Part shown: piece by piece, positions 25,328 through 35,250 of the stretch
Layout: every line of letters begins with the position of its first letter
Position numbering within the stretch: position 1 is the stretch's first letter
Source: an uncultured Lachnospiraceae bacterium
Lineage (GTDB): Bacteria; Bacillota; Clostridia; Lachnospirales; Lachnospiraceae
DNA length: 64,000 nt
Assembly: GCA_910587155.1 (NCBI GenBank)
Contig: CAJULA010000011.1
Location: 1-64,000 of the forward strand
Reading direction: 5' to 3'
Translations under genes and position numbers: made by a program
Notes under the pieces: generated by a model
The model's input: the letters and a program-made list of their open reading frames with translations, nothing else
The model's database searches: none
What the model was told of the DNA's origin: nothing

Positions 25328-26217
25328 ATGGGAAAAGAAAACAGAGAATATAAAGACAGTGTGTTTGTGGATTTATTTTATAGTGATGAGAGTGCACTGA
25401 AAAATCTTCTGAGCCTGTATAACGCACTACAGGATACGGATTTACAGGATGAAAGCCTGATACATAAGATAAAAATAGATGATGTTTTGTATAAGAATTT
25501 TAAAAATGATATTTCATTTGAAGTAAATGGAAAAGTAATTGTATTTGGGGAACATCAGAGTACCGTAAACCCTAATATGCCGTTGCGATGCCTGCTGTAT
25601 ACCGGAAGGGCATATGAGCAGCTGGTGGATGAAGATGCAGATACAGAACAACACTGGTAAAAATACCCACACCGGAGTTTTACACGTTTTATAATGGGAA
25701 AAATGAGTATCCGCAGGAGGAACAACTGCTTCTGTCATCGGCATTTCTGGGGCAGCCAGTGGAAAATGGGCTGGAACTGAAAGTAAAGGTTATTAATATT
25801 AATTCGGATAAAGATCATAAGATACTGAATAAATGCAGAGTGTTGCGGGAATATAGTCTTTTTGTTGACATTGTGCGCAAGTATGGAAAAGAAGAGGATA
25901 CGCTGAAAAAAGCGATTCGGGAATGTATAGACAAAGGCATCTTGTCAGATTATCTGAAGCGAAAAGGCAGTGAGGTGGAAAATATGCTGATAGCCGAATA
26001 CAGTTATGAAAAAGACATCTATGTAAAACAAGAGGAAGCACGATGGGAGGGGCGACAGGAAGGACGACAGGAAGGACGACAGGAAGGTATTCTTTTGTCT
26101 GCAAAGATATTTCAGGAACTGCAGAAGGATCCGTCCGCCAGTGACAGCCAGATTGCCGGGAAGCTGGGATGCGGGACGGAAGAAGTGGAGAATACGAGAA
26201 AGCTGTTTGGAATATAA
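25328..26217 (+). pseudogene. Rpn-family PD-(D/E)XK nuclease/transposase-like gene, frameshifted
   Basis: The first frame (25328-25660) encodes the N-terminal half with nuclease-like residues in KNDISFEVNG and VIVFGEHQST. Homology then passes to the second frame at about 25630-25650, where it reads LVKIPTPEFYTFYNG and continues to 26217. A single-base indel or slip near 25640 splits the gene. Near the C-terminus (about 26050-26090) a 12-base unit, GACAGGAAGGAC-like, is repeated three times and encodes the GRQE-GRQE string typical of Rpn proteins. Rpn proteins are linked to RecA-independent recombination. Programmed frameshifting or a sequencing error are alternatives to true decay. A composition richer in A and T than its neighbours hints at transfer. 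Confidence 0.75.
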
Positions 26218-26249
26218 AGAGTATTATTATACGAAAGGGAGAAAGCCAT

Positions 26250-27116
26250 ATGAATCTGGATTTGTTATTTGAAGAAAAGAAAAGACAGGTGATTTCTTTT
26301 GAAATTTTCCCGCCCAAGCGGGGGGCTGCGCTGCGGGATATTGATGCCACGCTGGAAATACTCAGCAGCCTTGGGCCTGATTTTATCAGTATTACATTTG
26401 GGGCGGGAGGAAGTGCAGTCAACAATAAAACAATTGAACTGGCAAGGAAGATCAAAGAAACTTACCATATTGAGCCGGTTGTGCATCTGACCTGTCTGAA
26501 TTATACAAAGGCAGAGATGAAAGGGATGCTGGAGGAACTCAAAGAAGCGGGTATTTATAATCTGCTGGCTCTGCGGGGGGATAAAAGTCCCGATTATGAA
26601 CCTAAAAAGGAATTTTTGTATGCCAATGACCTGATCCGCTTTATCAGAGAACAGGGAGATGAGTTTCATATCTGTGCGGCATGTTATCCGGAGACACATC
26701 AGGAGGCAGAAAGCCGGGCGGCTGATCTGCACCATCTGAAAGAAAAAGTAGACAGCGGGGCGACACATCTGATTTCCCAGCTTTTCTTTGATAACAATGC
26801 TTATTACCGTTTTCTGGAGGATGCGGCGATTGCGGGGATTCATGTTCCCATTGAGGCGGGGATTATGCCGGTCACCAATAAGGCGCAGATCGAGCGTATG
26901 GTCACGCTTTGCGGCGCCAGTCTGCCGGAAAAATACAGCCGTATCATGCACCGGTTTGAGGATAAGAAAGAAGCCCTGTTTGACGCGGGTATGGCTTATG
27001 CCATTAACCAGATTGTGGATCTGTTGACAAACGGTGTGGATGGGATTCATCTGTATACGATGAATAATCCGGTGGTGGCCCGGAGGATATGCGAGGGGAT
27101 CAGAAATCTTGTATAG
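26250..27116 (+). CDS. metF: Methylenetetrahydrofolate reductase
   Basis: A 288-residue FAD-dependent TIM-barrel enzyme. It reduces methylene-THF to methyl-THF for methionine synthesis. Typical segments are SFEIFPPKRG near residue 16, FISITFGAGGS, VVHLTCLNYT, LALRGD and SQLFFDNNAYYRF. ATG 26250 follows AAAGGGAGAAAGCC; the longer frame from 26169 lies within the preceding pseudogene. It would use methylene-THF from GlyA and supply the methyl group for homocysteine produced by MetY. The following promoter suggests ilvE is partly independent. Confidence 0.95.
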   Translation: MNLDLLFEEKKRQVISFEIFPPKRGAALRDIDATLEILSSLGPDFISITFGAGGSAVNNKTIELARKIKETYHIEPVVHLTCLNYTKAEMKGMLEELKEAGIYNLLALRGDKSPDYEPKKEFLYANDLIRFIREQGDEFHICAACYPETHQEAESRAADLHHLKEKVDSGATHLISQLFFDNNAYYRFLEDAAIAGIHVPIEAGIMPVTNKAQIERMVTLCGASLPEKYSRIMHRFEDKKEALFDAGMAYAINQIVDLLTNGVDGIHLYTMNNPVVARRICEGIRNLV

Positions 27117-27163
27117 ATGGTGTCCGAGACTGCGGACCGGCTGAAACTGTACGTGGATGCGGA

Positions 27164-27192
27164 TTGACTTTTTCTGCCGAAAGTATGATAAT
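27164..27192 (+). promoter_or_regulatory. Promoter of ilvE
   Basis: TTGACT (27164-27169) and GATAAT (27187-27192) with 17-base spacing, 62 bases before the start. No T-box or leader peptide is visible. Confidence 0.6.
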
Positions 27193-27253
27193 AAGCATAG
27201 CATCCGGGAGGTGCGTGTACGGTGTTATGACCAGAGAGGGAGGAGAACAGCAG

Positions 27254-28279
27254 ATGGAAAAGAAAAAGATAGACTGGGGCGGACTTGGGTTTGATTATAT
27301 AAAGACCGACTGGCGTTTTGTGGCTGATTATAAAGAGGGTGCATGGGAAGAGGGCGGACTGACAGATCAGGGAGATCTGGTGATCAATGAATGTGCCGGT
27401 GTCTTGCAGTATTCGCAGTCGTGCTTTGAAGGGTTGAAGGCTTATACGACAGAGGATGGCCGTATCGTTACGTTCCGTCCGGATCTGAATGGTGAGCGCA
27501 TGGAAAACTCCTGCCGCAGGCTGGAAATGCCGGTTTATCCCCGGGAGAAATTTGTCGATGCGGTGCTTCGTACCGTAAAAGCCAATGAGGCATTTGTACC
27601 TCCCTATGGGAGCGGCGCTACCTTATATATCCGGCCGTTTATGTTTGCCAGCGGGCCGGTTATCGGTGTGAAGCCGTCCGATGAATATCAGTTCCGGGTG
27701 TTTACCACACCGGTAGGGCCTTATTTCAAAGGTGGTGTGAAGCCATTGACTATCAGGATCAGCGATTTTGACAGGGCGGCGCCGAACGGGACAGGGCACA
27801 TCAAAGCGGGGCTGAACTATGCGATGAGCCTTTATGCCATTGTGGATGCGCATAAGCAGGGATTTGACGAAAACATGTATCTGGATGCGGCCACGCGCAC
27901 GAAGGTGGAAGAGACGGGGGGCGCCAATTTTATCTTTGTGACAAAAGACGGCAAGGTTGTGACCCCGAAATCCTCCAGTATTCTGCCGTCCATTACGAGA
28001 CGTTCGCTGATGTATGTGGCGAAGGAATATCTGGGACTGGAGACGGAAGAGAGAGAAATATACAAAGAAGAACTGAAAGACTTTGCGGAGTGCGGACTCT
28101 GTGGTACGGCTGCGGTGATCTCCCCGGTGGGGAAGATCGTGGATCATGGCGATGAAATCTGCCTGCCCTGTGGTATGGAGGATATGGGGCCTGTGACCAG
28201 GAAACTCTATGACACGCTGACAGGTATCCAGATGGGACGCATAGAAGCGCCGGCGGGCTGGATCAGGGAAATCAAATAG
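27254..28279 (+). CDS. ilvE: Branched-chain amino-acid aminotransferase
   Basis: A 341-residue fold-type IV PLP enzyme. It interconverts valine, leucine and isoleucine with their 2-oxo acids. Length and the motifs SCFEGLKAYTTEDG, FRPDLNGERM, GATLYIRPFMFAS, the PLP lysine region GTGHIKAGLNYA, and VEETGGANFIFV match the eukaryote-like class II BCAT group. ATG 27254 follows GGGAGGAG; the frame extending to 27089 begins inside metF and is not used. A CGGAC-containing leader of about 55 bases shows no regulatory motif. Confidence 0.95.
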   Translation: MEKKKIDWGGLGFDYIKTDWRFVADYKEGAWEEGGLTDQGDLVINECAGVLQYSQSCFEGLKAYTTEDGRIVTFRPDLNGERMENSCRRLEMPVYPREKFVDAVLRTVKANEAFVPPYGSGATLYIRPFMFASGPVIGVKPSDEYQFRVFTTPVGPYFKGGVKPLTIRISDFDRAAPNGTGHIKAGLNYAMSLYAIVDAHKQGFDENMYLDAATRTKVEETGGANFIFVTKDGKVVTPKSSSILPSITRRSLMYVAKEYLGLETEEREIYKEELKDFAECGLCGTAAVISPVGKIVDHGDEICLPCGMEDMGPVTRKLYDTLTGIQMGRIEAPAGWIREIK

Positions 28280-28385
28280 GCAGGTGCGTCTGCACTGCAG
28301 CGGAAAAAAGGATGCCCTTGGCGCCATTGTGCCGGGACATTCTTTTATCGTATGGGAAATACGACAGGAGAAAGGGGTATGGCGG

Positions 28386-29015
28386 ATGGACAGGACATAT
28401 GTGATCGGTGTGGCAGGAGGGACTGCATCAGGAAAGACGACGATCGTAAAGATCATCAAGGATTACTTTGGAGAGGGGATAGAGCTGGTGGGACACGACT
28501 GTTACTACAAAGCCCATGACAGTATGCCTTTTGAAGAACGGGAAAAGCTGAATTATGATCATCCGGCTTCCTTTGATACAGAGCGCATGATCGCGGATGT
28601 CATAAACCTGAAAGCAGGAAAACCGATAGAACGGCCTGTTTATGATTATAATATACATAACCGGGCCAAAGAGACGGTTACTGTATATCCCAAAAGGATA
28701 CTGATGCTGGAAGGTATCCTGATCCTGGAATCAGAACAACTGAGGGATCTGATGGACTTGAAGATTTTTGTGGATACGGATGCGGATGAGCGGCTGATGC
28801 GCAGGATTACCCGGGATATGGCTGAGCGTGGCCGGAGCGTGGAATCCGTGCTGCGTCAGTACCGCACGACGGTAAAGCCGATGCATGAACAGTTTGTGGA
28901 ACCCTCCAAAAAACACGCCGATCTGATCATACCCAGAGGCGGACGGAATAATGTGGCAATTGCTATTTTAAAAAATTATCTGAAAAAAATTCTGGACGGA
29001 GAAGAAACGGAATGA
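28386..29015 (+). CDS. udk: Uridine kinase family protein
   Basis: A 209-residue P-loop kinase that phosphorylates uridine and cytidine. The P-loop GVAGGTASGKTTI is at about residues 8-20; DCYYK, NYDHPASFDTERM and PVYDYNIHNR form the nucleoside-binding region, and the lid carries RRITRDMAERGRS. ATG 28386 follows GGAGAAAGGGG; the frame back to 28284 has no clear ribosome site. Its stop overlaps the next start by four bases. It complements the nucleoside salvage enzymes encoded 13 kb downstream. Confidence 0.92.
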   Translation: MDRTYVIGVAGGTASGKTTIVKIIKDYFGEGIELVGHDCYYKAHDSMPFEEREKLNYDHPASFDTERMIADVINLKAGKPIERPVYDYNIHNRAKETVTVYPKRILMLEGILILESEQLRDLMDLKIFVDTDADERLMRRITRDMAERGRSVESVLRQYRTTVKPMHEQFVEPSKKHADLIIPRGGRNNVAIAILKNYLKKILDGEETE

Positions 29016-29770
29016 CACAGAGAGATTACAGGGAAAAATATCCTTATCTGTATGAAACTCATCTGCATACGATGGAAGGCAGCGCCTGTGCAAAAAACAG
29101 CGGTGCGGAGATGGCCAGAGCCTGTCGTGATGCGGGCTATACCGGCATTTTTGTGACCGACCATAACTGGGGCGGCAATACGGCAGTTTCCAGGCAGCTT
29201 TCCTGGAAGAAGTTTGTGGAGCGGTTTCGCAGAGGATATGACGCGGCGAAGGAGATGGGCGATAAGATCGGCCTGGATGTATTTTTTGGCTGGGAGGCGG
29301 GCTATCAGGGAACAGAGTTTCTGATTTATGGACTGTCGCCGGAGTGGATGCTTGCCCATCCGCAGCTGCGCGGTGCTTCCGTGGAAGAACAGTTTGCGCT
29401 GGTACACGAGGGCGGCGGGCTGATTATTCATGCCCATCCGTTCCGTGAGGAGTATTATATTCCCAGGATCAGGCTGTTCCCTGAATTTGTGGATGGTGTG
29501 GAGGGCATCAATGCCACCCACAGCAGCAGTCTGAGCCGGGCGCATAATGAGCCTTTGTATGATGAAAAGGCAATCGCCTATGGGCGGACTCATGGACTTT
29601 TGCTGACAGCAGGTTCGGATATTCACACGGTCAGACTGTTTGGCGGCGGTATGGCATTTACACGCAGACTGAAGGACGGGATGGATTTTACGGACGCGGT
29701 AAGGAAGCAGGAACCCTATCTTCTGACGAACGGGGAAACATGGTATGATATGGCGGGGAACAGGCTGTAA
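29012..29770 (+). CDS. PHP-domain phosphoesterase
   Basis: 252 residues with the metal-binding PHP motifs: ETHLHTMEGS near residues 11-20, FVTDHNWGG near 47-55, a histidine pair in IIHAHPFREEY, and GSDIHT near the end. PHP proteins hydrolyse phosphate esters; the nearest roles are histidinol phosphatase or nucleotide phosphodiesterase (TrpH/YciV-like), and the sequence does not decide. It starts with ATGA overlapping the udk stop, so the two are translationally coupled. Confidence 0.85.
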   Translation: MTQRDYREKYPYLYETHLHTMEGSACAKNSGAEMARACRDAGYTGIFVTDHNWGGNTAVSRQLSWKKFVERFRRGYDAAKEMGDKIGLDVFFGWEAGYQGTEFLIYGLSPEWMLAHPQLRGASVEEQFALVHEGGGLIIHAHPFREEYYIPRIRLFPEFVDGVEGINATHSSSLSRAHNEPLYDEKAIAYGRTHGLLLTAGSDIHTVRLFGGGMAFTRRLKDGMDFTDAVRKQEPYLLTNGETWYDMAGNRL

Positions 29771-29784
29771 GGGAGGATGTGTAT

Positions 29785-31185
29785 ATGACAGATCGGGCGG
29801 ATGTAATCATAATAGGCGCGGGGCCGGGCGGTATTTTCTGTGCCTATGAATTGCTGCGGCAGAGACCGGGGCTTCACGTTGTGATGTTTGAAAAAGGGCG
29901 ATCCATCGAAAAGCGGGAATGTCCCAAGAGAAAGACGAAACAGTGCGTGGGCTGTAAGCCCTGTTCGATTACGACCGGATTCGCAGGGGCGGGCGCCTTT
30001 TCGGACGGGAAACTTTCCCTGTCCCCGGATGTGGGCGGTAATCTGCCGGATATTCTGGGATATGAGGAGACGGCGGCACTGATCGGGGAATCCGATGCGG
30101 TTTATTTACAGTTTGGCGCAGACACCAATGTATATGGGGTGGACAAAGCGGCGCAGATACGCGAGATACGCAGGAAAGCCATCAATGCCAACCTAAAGCT
30201 GGTGGAGTGCCCGATCCGTCATCTGGGGACAGAGGAGGGATATAAGATCTATTCCAGACTGCAGAAACATCTGGAAGAGGCAGGCACAGAGCTCCATTTT
30301 CAGACGATGGTGACAGAGATCCTTGTAGAAAACGGAAGGGCAGTCGGGGTGAAGACCGATGCGGGAGAGATTTTCCACGGAAAAGAGATTGTCTCTGCCG
30401 TAGGCAGGGAAGGCGCCGACTGGTTTAAGGGCAAATGCCTGGAGATCGGTATCGAGACATCGCCGGGTACCGTGGATGTGGGTGTACGGGTGGAAGTGCG
30501 GGATGAGGTCATGCAGACACTCAATGAAAATCTTTATGAGGCAAAACTGGTCTATCACACGCCTACCTTTGACGATAAAGTGCGGACCTTTTGTACGAAT
30601 CCTTCCGGTGAAGTGGCGACGGAATATTATGAGGGAGGTCTTGCGGTTGTCAACGGGCATGCCTATAAGTCGAAAGAGTATAAGACCGACAATACCAATT
30701 TTGCCATTCTGGTGTCCAAAAATTTTACCAAGCCTTTTACCACACCCATTGCGTATGGACGCAAGATAGCGGAACTGTCCAATATGCTCTGCGGAGGGAA
30801 GATCCTGGTGCAGACGTTCGGTGATTTCAGAAGAGGCAGACGGACGACGGAAGAGCGCCTTTGCCGCAACAATATCATTCCTACACTCAAAGACGCAGTG
30901 CCGGGGGATCTGTCACTTGTATTTCCTCACAGGATTATGGTGGATATCGAAGAAATGCTGCTGGCACTTGACAAGGTGACACCGGGCATTGCCTCGGAGG
31001 AGACACTTCTCTACGGGGTAGAGGTGAAATTTTATTCCAACAAAGTGGTGGTAAACCGGGACTTTGAGACAAGTATCCGGGGACTGCGTGCCATTGGCGA
31101 CGGTGCGGGTGTGACAAGAGGACTGCAGCAGGCATCTGCCAACGGCATCAGTGTGGCAAGGAGTATCATAAGAACCATGGAGTGA
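29785..31185 (+). CDS. FAD-dependent dehydrogenase (COG2509 family)
   Basis: 466 residues. A dinucleotide-binding motif IIGAGPGGIFCAYEL begins near residue 8; FAGAGAFSDGKLSL and the C-terminal IGDGAGVTRGLQQASANG close the FAD site. A cysteine cluster near residues 48-60 (CPKRKTKQCVGCKPC) is a feature of this family and may be redox-active. The substrate is unknown; the family is widespread in anaerobes. The ATG at 29785 is 9 bases after GGAGG; a GTG at 29779 is too close. Eight to fourteen bases separate it from the PHP gene, so it belongs to the same operon. Confidence 0.88.
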   Translation: MTDRADVIIIGAGPGGIFCAYELLRQRPGLHVVMFEKGRSIEKRECPKRKTKQCVGCKPCSITTGFAGAGAFSDGKLSLSPDVGGNLPDILGYEETAALIGESDAVYLQFGADTNVYGVDKAAQIREIRRKAINANLKLVECPIRHLGTEEGYKIYSRLQKHLEEAGTELHFQTMVTEILVENGRAVGVKTDAGEIFHGKEIVSAVGREGADWFKGKCLEIGIETSPGTVDVGVRVEVRDEVMQTLNENLYEAKLVYHTPTFDDKVRTFCTNPSGEVATEYYEGGLAVVNGHAYKSKEYKTDNTNFAILVSKNFTKPFTTPIAYGRKIAELSNMLCGGKILVQTFGDFRRGRRTTEERLCRNNIIPTLKDAVPGDLSLVFPHRIMVDIEEMLLALDKVTPGIASEETLLYGVEVKFYSNKVVVNRDFETSIRGLRAIGDGAGVTRGLQQASANGISVARSIIRTME

Positions 31186-31190
31186 TGGGG

Positions 31191-32321
31191 ATGAGAAAAA
31201 AATATTTGCTTATTCTGCTCTGTGTGTATGCTCTGTCCCTGTTCTGTGTCGGCTGCGGCGGGAATACGGAAGCTGCAGGCAGAGAAAGCGAATACGCAGA
31301 GGCAGAGGCAGCGGATAAAAAGGATGACAGAGAGCCGATCAAGGTGGTGCTGACGACCGGATTCGGGAAGGATGAGGTATTCCGTATTGAAAGTACATCG
31401 TGCTCCGTATCGGAAGTTATGGTCTATCTGACCAATACGCAGAATCAGTATGAGGGTATCTATGGCAAAAGGATCTGGGAAAAGACATTGCGCGGGGCTA
31501 CTCTGGAGCAGAATGTGAAAGACACGGTTCTGGCAGAACTGGCAGAGATCAAGGTTATGAGTCTGTTGGCCGGAAAATATGGCGTGACATTAAATGAACG
31601 GGAAAAGGCACTGGCACAGCAGGCCGGTTCCGAGTACTATGCTTCCTTGAATGAGACGGAGATCAGTGCCATGGGCGTGGATGAAAAAAGTCTCAGCGCC
31701 ATGTATGAGGAATATGCCATTGCCGATAAGGTGTACCGTTATATCATCAAAGACATCAACCCCGAGATCAGTGATGATGAAGCCCGTACGATCACGATCT
31801 CTCATATCCTGATCAAAACCTACTCCACCGGGAGCGGCGGTCAGCGTGTGCCTTATGAGGCGGCAGAGAAACGCAAGGCACGTGAAAAGGTGGAGCAGAT
31901 TCTGGCAGAGATACAGGCGGGAGAAGATTTTGACAGCCTGGTGACCAGATATAATGAAGACAGTAAAAGTATCTATTCCTTCGGAAAAGGAGAGATGGAA
32001 GAGGACTTTGAGAAAGCGGCCTTCAATCTGGGAAACGGTGAGATCAGTGATATCGTGGAGACAGAGTATGGATATCATATTATAAAATGTATCAGTACGT
32101 TTAATAAAGAAGAGACGGACGCGAATAAGGTAAAGATCGTAGAACAGCGCAGGAAGGAAGTGTTCAGTCAGGAGTATGATGCCTTTGCGGAATCTCTGGC
32201 CCGTAATATGAACCCGGATGTCTGGGAGAGCATTGCCATGATTCATGACGACAATGTGAGTACGGCGGGATTTTTCCGCATTTATGAGAAGTATTTTGAC
32301 GGTGTGTTCGGTCAGAACTGA
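31191..32321 (+). CDS. Parvulin-type peptidyl-prolyl isomerase lipoprotein (PrsA/SurA-like)
   Basis: 376 residues. The signal peptide carries a lipobox-like LFCVGC (cysteine about residue 20), so it sits on the outer face of the membrane. An N-terminal SurA-like helical region (about 65-200) precedes a PPIC rotamase domain: ISHILIKTYS, FDSLVTRYNEDSKS, and GEISDIVETEYGYHIIK. Such proteins fold secreted proteins. The ATG at 31191 has GGAG eight bases upstream; an ATG at 31185 and GTG at 31182 are alternatives. It starts just beyond the preceding stop. Confidence 0.88.
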   Translation: MRKKYLLILLCVYALSLFCVGCGGNTEAAGRESEYAEAEAADKKDDREPIKVVLTTGFGKDEVFRIESTSCSVSEVMVYLTNTQNQYEGIYGKRIWEKTLRGATLEQNVKDTVLAELAEIKVMSLLAGKYGVTLNEREKALAQQAGSEYYASLNETEISAMGVDEKSLSAMYEEYAIADKVYRYIIKDINPEISDDEARTITISHILIKTYSTGSGGQRVPYEAAEKRKAREKVEQILAEIQAGEDFDSLVTRYNEDSKSIYSFGKGEMEEDFEKAAFNLGNGEISDIVETEYGYHIIKCISTFNKEETDANKVKIVEQRRKEVFSQEYDAFAESLARNMNPDVWESIAMIHDDNVSTAGFFRIYEKYFDGVFGQN

Positions 32322-32396
32322 CGGGGGACATGGTATAAAATAAAGTCCGGCGGCATATATTGTGCAGGAAGGAAAAAAAGAAAAGAGGCAGTCTGA

Positions 32397-33143
32397 ATGA
32401 AAGCAGGGATTTGGGTAAAACGGATGGTGATCCTGGACTTACTTTTGGCGGGGCTGCTTTTTTTGGTGCAGTCAGAGCGCGCGGCGTCCGTCCGGCAGAC
32501 AGGGGCATGGGGAAGTACGGGCAGGGAGACGGAAGAGAAAGCCGAAGCCGTGGCCCCGGAAAAGGATACGAAACAGTCGGAGGATGCGGGCAAACGGATT
32601 GCGCTGACTTTTGATGACGGGCCCCATCCCCGCTATACGGTGAAACTGCTGGACGGCCTGAAAGAACGCGGTGTCAAGGCCACCTTTTTCGTGACGGGCG
32701 CCAACGTCTCCAAATATCCGGAGATTGTGGAAAGAATGTATAAAGAGGGGCATCTGATCGGCAATCATACGTTTCATCATATACAGCTTACCGCCGCCAA
32801 CGGAGAGCAGTTCCGGGAGGAAATTGTCTCCACCAATGAGGCAATACGGGAGATTACGGGAGAGGATACGGAATATATCAGACCGCCGTACGGTTCGTGG
32901 AATAAAAAATATGAAGAAGAACTGAATATGTTTCCGGTGCTCTGGTCCATTGACCCGCGGGACTGGTGCCTTGATGATAAAGACTGTATCGTCAGAAATA
33001 CGGTCAGCAGAGTGAAGGAAGGGGATATTATCCTGATGCATGACCAGTATCCGTCCAGTGTGGCCGCCGCACTGGAGATTGTGGATCTTTTGCAGAAAGA
33101 GGGATATGAGTTTGTGACCGTGGAGGAGATTTTACTTGATTAA
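32397..33143 (+). CDS. Polysaccharide deacetylase (NodB homology)
   Basis: 248 residues with a signal anchor at about residues 8-24, so it acts outside the cell, probably on peptidoglycan N-acetyl groups. NodB motifs are complete: ALTFDDGPHPRYT (catalytic and metal aspartates), HTFHH metal histidines, RPPYGSWN, and the late ILMHDQY. The ATG at 32397 follows AAAGAGGCAG. The gene ends the run that starts at ilvE, and a new promoter follows. Peptidoglycan deacetylation would protect from lysozyme. Confidence 0.9.
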   Translation: MKAGIWVKRMVILDLLLAGLLFLVQSERAASVRQTGAWGSTGRETEEKAEAVAPEKDTKQSEDAGKRIALTFDDGPHPRYTVKLLDGLKERGVKATFFVTGANVSKYPEIVERMYKEGHLIGNHTFHHIQLTAANGEQFREEIVSTNEAIREITGEDTEYIRPPYGSWNKKYEEELNMFPVLWSIDPRDWCLDDKDCIVRNTVSRVKEGDIILMHDQYPSSVAAALEIVDLLQKEGYEFVTVEEILLD

Positions 33144-33152
33144 GGAAAACTC

Positions 33153-33181
33153 TTGCACTTCATACCCAAAAAGTGTACAAT
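33153..33181 (+). promoter_or_regulatory. Promoter of the chemoreceptor/binding-protein pair
   Basis: TTGCAC (33153-33158) and TACAAT (33176-33181) with 17-base spacing, 60 bases upstream of the chemoreceptor. Confidence 0.6.
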
Positions 33182-33240
33182 AAAATCAGTTTTATTCGGA
33201 CTTTTTTGTGCAAAAAGAGGTATGAGGGTGTGGAGGGATT

Positions 33241-35250
33241 ATGAAAGAGGAAAGTGGGAAGCGGATGGTTTCCATCAAGGTGAAACTGCTGGGTATCATA
33301 CTACCGGTGGTGATCCTGATTATGGTACTTTTGGTAGGGATATCTTATTTTATTTCCAGGGATATCATCAAGGCTTATTCGGAAAATCTGCTCAGTTCAT
33401 CCATTGAGAATCAGGCAAATCAGATTGAGGCGTGGCTGAATGAAAATCTGGCGGCCTTTCAGGCGGCCAAGCGTGCGATTGAACAGACGAATCCCGGGCC
33501 GGAGCAGCTGCAGGCGATACTGGACAGCTATTATGGATTTAACGACAATTATCCGCAGGGCCTGTATATAGCGGAGGAGAACGGAAATCTGCTCACAGCT
33601 GCCGGCTCTGATAAAAATGAGGCAGATCCACTGCAGACGGTATGGTATCAGGAAGGTCTGACCCGCTGGAATATGGGCTTTACCAGAGCCTATACCAGTG
33701 CGGCGGGGGCTGAAGTAATCAGTGCGTCAGGTATCTTAAAGGATGCCTCCGGTGTTATCAGAGTGATTTCTGCGGATCTGACCCTGGAGCGGATCAGTAT
33801 TATCGTAAACAGCTTTATTGAGATGGAGCAGGCCAGAGCGTTTCTGGTGAGCGGCACCGACGGCACGGTGCTGGCACATCACGACAACGGGCTGATCTCC
33901 ACCGGACTTTCCCAGTCAGGAGACGATTTTCTGCGGGCCGTGGGAGAAAAGATTGACCGGCAGGATCTGGATATGTCGGAGATCGACGGGAATATGACGG
34001 CGTTTGCCCAGATACAGGGGACGGATTGGATTCTCGTTTCCTACATTCCCACGGATGTGATCTATGCGGATATCAAGGGTGTCAGAACACTGATGGCAGT
34101 GATCGGGGTTGTGTCGGTCTTGATTCTGGCCGTCTTAGTGGAGCGTGTGGTACATATGGTAATCCGCCCCGTGAAAGGGCTGACCGACGTCATTACCGCC
34201 ATGACCGGCGGAGATTTTACAATCCGGGTAGGCAGAAAGAGCAGTGATGAAATCGGGATTATGAGCCGGCATGTGGAGAGCTTTATCGCTTCCATGCGGG
34301 AGATGATAGCATCCATACACGGGGTTTCCCGAAAGTTAAACGAAGAGGCAAATACCAGCAACGAAGTGTCAGGACAGATGTATGATGCTTCCAGGCTCCA
34401 GAGCCAGTCGATGAAGGAACTGAATGTGACAGTGGAGCAGCTGTCTCTGTCTGTCAATGAGATTGCGGATAATGCAACTACGCTGGCGACGGTAGTGGCC
34501 GACACAAAGGAGGACGGCGCGCAGGTGGATCAGAAGATGCGCGAGACCGTGGAGATTTCCATACGCGGCAAGTCGGATATGCAGCGTGTCGGCGGCGCCA
34601 TGACAGATATTGACGCTTCCATGCAAAAGCTCCAGCAGGCGATTAATAAAGTGGGACAGGCTTCGGAAGAGATCAATAATATTACCGGTGTCATCGGAAA
34701 CATTGCGGATCAGACGGATCTGCTTTCATTAAATGCTTCCATCGAGGCTGCCAGGGCAGGCGAAGCGGGCAGAGGCTTTGCCGTGGTGGCGATGGAGATT
34801 GGCCAGCTTGCCAAGACAAGTGCAGAGGCGGTTCACAATATAGAAATTCTCATTAAGGAGATCAATGAACTGGTGGGGGATACCATCAGACAGACGGATG
34901 AGAGTGTAAAAAATATCAACAACAGCAGCAGGCTGGTCGGGGATGCGCTCAAGACATTTGACACCATATTCGGTGATATTGATAAGGTGAGCGGTCTGGT
35001 GCAGGAGATGATCCGCAAGGTGGAACAGGTGGATGATGTGGCCACCAATATGGCAGCTATCTCGCAGGAACAGGCGGCCAGCTCGCAGGAAATACTGGCC
35101 ACTTCGGAAACTATGGTGGAACAGGCCAACAATATTACAGAGAGCAGCGAAAGGGTTTCGGACGGCGCCAGGGAGCTGACGGCATCTGCAGAAGAGCTCT
35201 ATGGTCAGGTGGCCAGATTCAGAATAGAGAAGGAGGCCGGAGCACAATGA
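33241..35250 (+). CDS. Methyl-accepting chemotaxis protein with extracellular dCache-like domain
   Basis: 669 residues. Membrane helix 1 covers about residues 16-38, an outside ligand domain about 40-275 (double-Cache pattern), helix 2 about 282-302, then HAMP (IRPVKGLTDVITAMTGGDF) and a long coiled signalling domain. The kinase-contacting hairpin tip is conserved (SIEAARAGEAGRGFAVVA). The arginine expected before the WY in amino-acid-binding dCache domains is missing, so an amino-acid ligand is less likely. ATG 33241 follows GGAGGG. Its last four bases overlap the next gene, a binding lipoprotein, which suggests the two proteins work together. Confidence 0.92.
   Translation: MKEESGKRMVSIKVKLLGIILPVVILIMVLLVGISYFISRDIIKAYSENLLSSSIENQANQIEAWLNENLAAFQAAKRAIEQTNPGPEQLQAILDSYYGFNDNYPQGLYIAEENGNLLTAAGSDKNEADPLQTVWYQEGLTRWNMGFTRAYTSAAGAEVISASGILKDASGVIRVISADLTLERISIIVNSFIEMEQARAFLVSGTDGTVLAHHDNGLISTGLSQSGDDFLRAVGEKIDRQDLDMSEIDGNMTAFAQIQGTDWILVSYIPTDVIYADIKGVRTLMAVIGVVSVLILAVLVERVVHMVIRPVKGLTDVITAMTGGDFTIRVGRKSSDEIGIMSRHVESFIASMREMIASIHGVSRKLNEEANTSNEVSGQMYDASRLQSQSMKELNVTVEQLSLSVNEIADNATTLATVVADTKEDGAQVDQKMRETVEISIRGKSDMQRVGGAMTDIDASMQKLQQAINKVGQASEEINNITGVIGNIADQTDLLSLNASIEAARAGEAGRGFAVVAMEIGQLAKTSAEAVHNIEILIKEINELVGDTIRQTDESVKNINNSSRLVGDALKTFDTIFGDIDKVSGLVQEMIRKVEQVDDVATNMAAISQEQAASSQEILATSETMVEQANNITESSERVSDGARELTASAEELYGQVARFRIEKEAGAQ

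Noticed and set aside
26050..26092. Short direct repeats as a CRISPR-like array
   Set aside because: The 12-base units are adjacent, without spacers, and encode the GRQE repeat of the Rpn protein.
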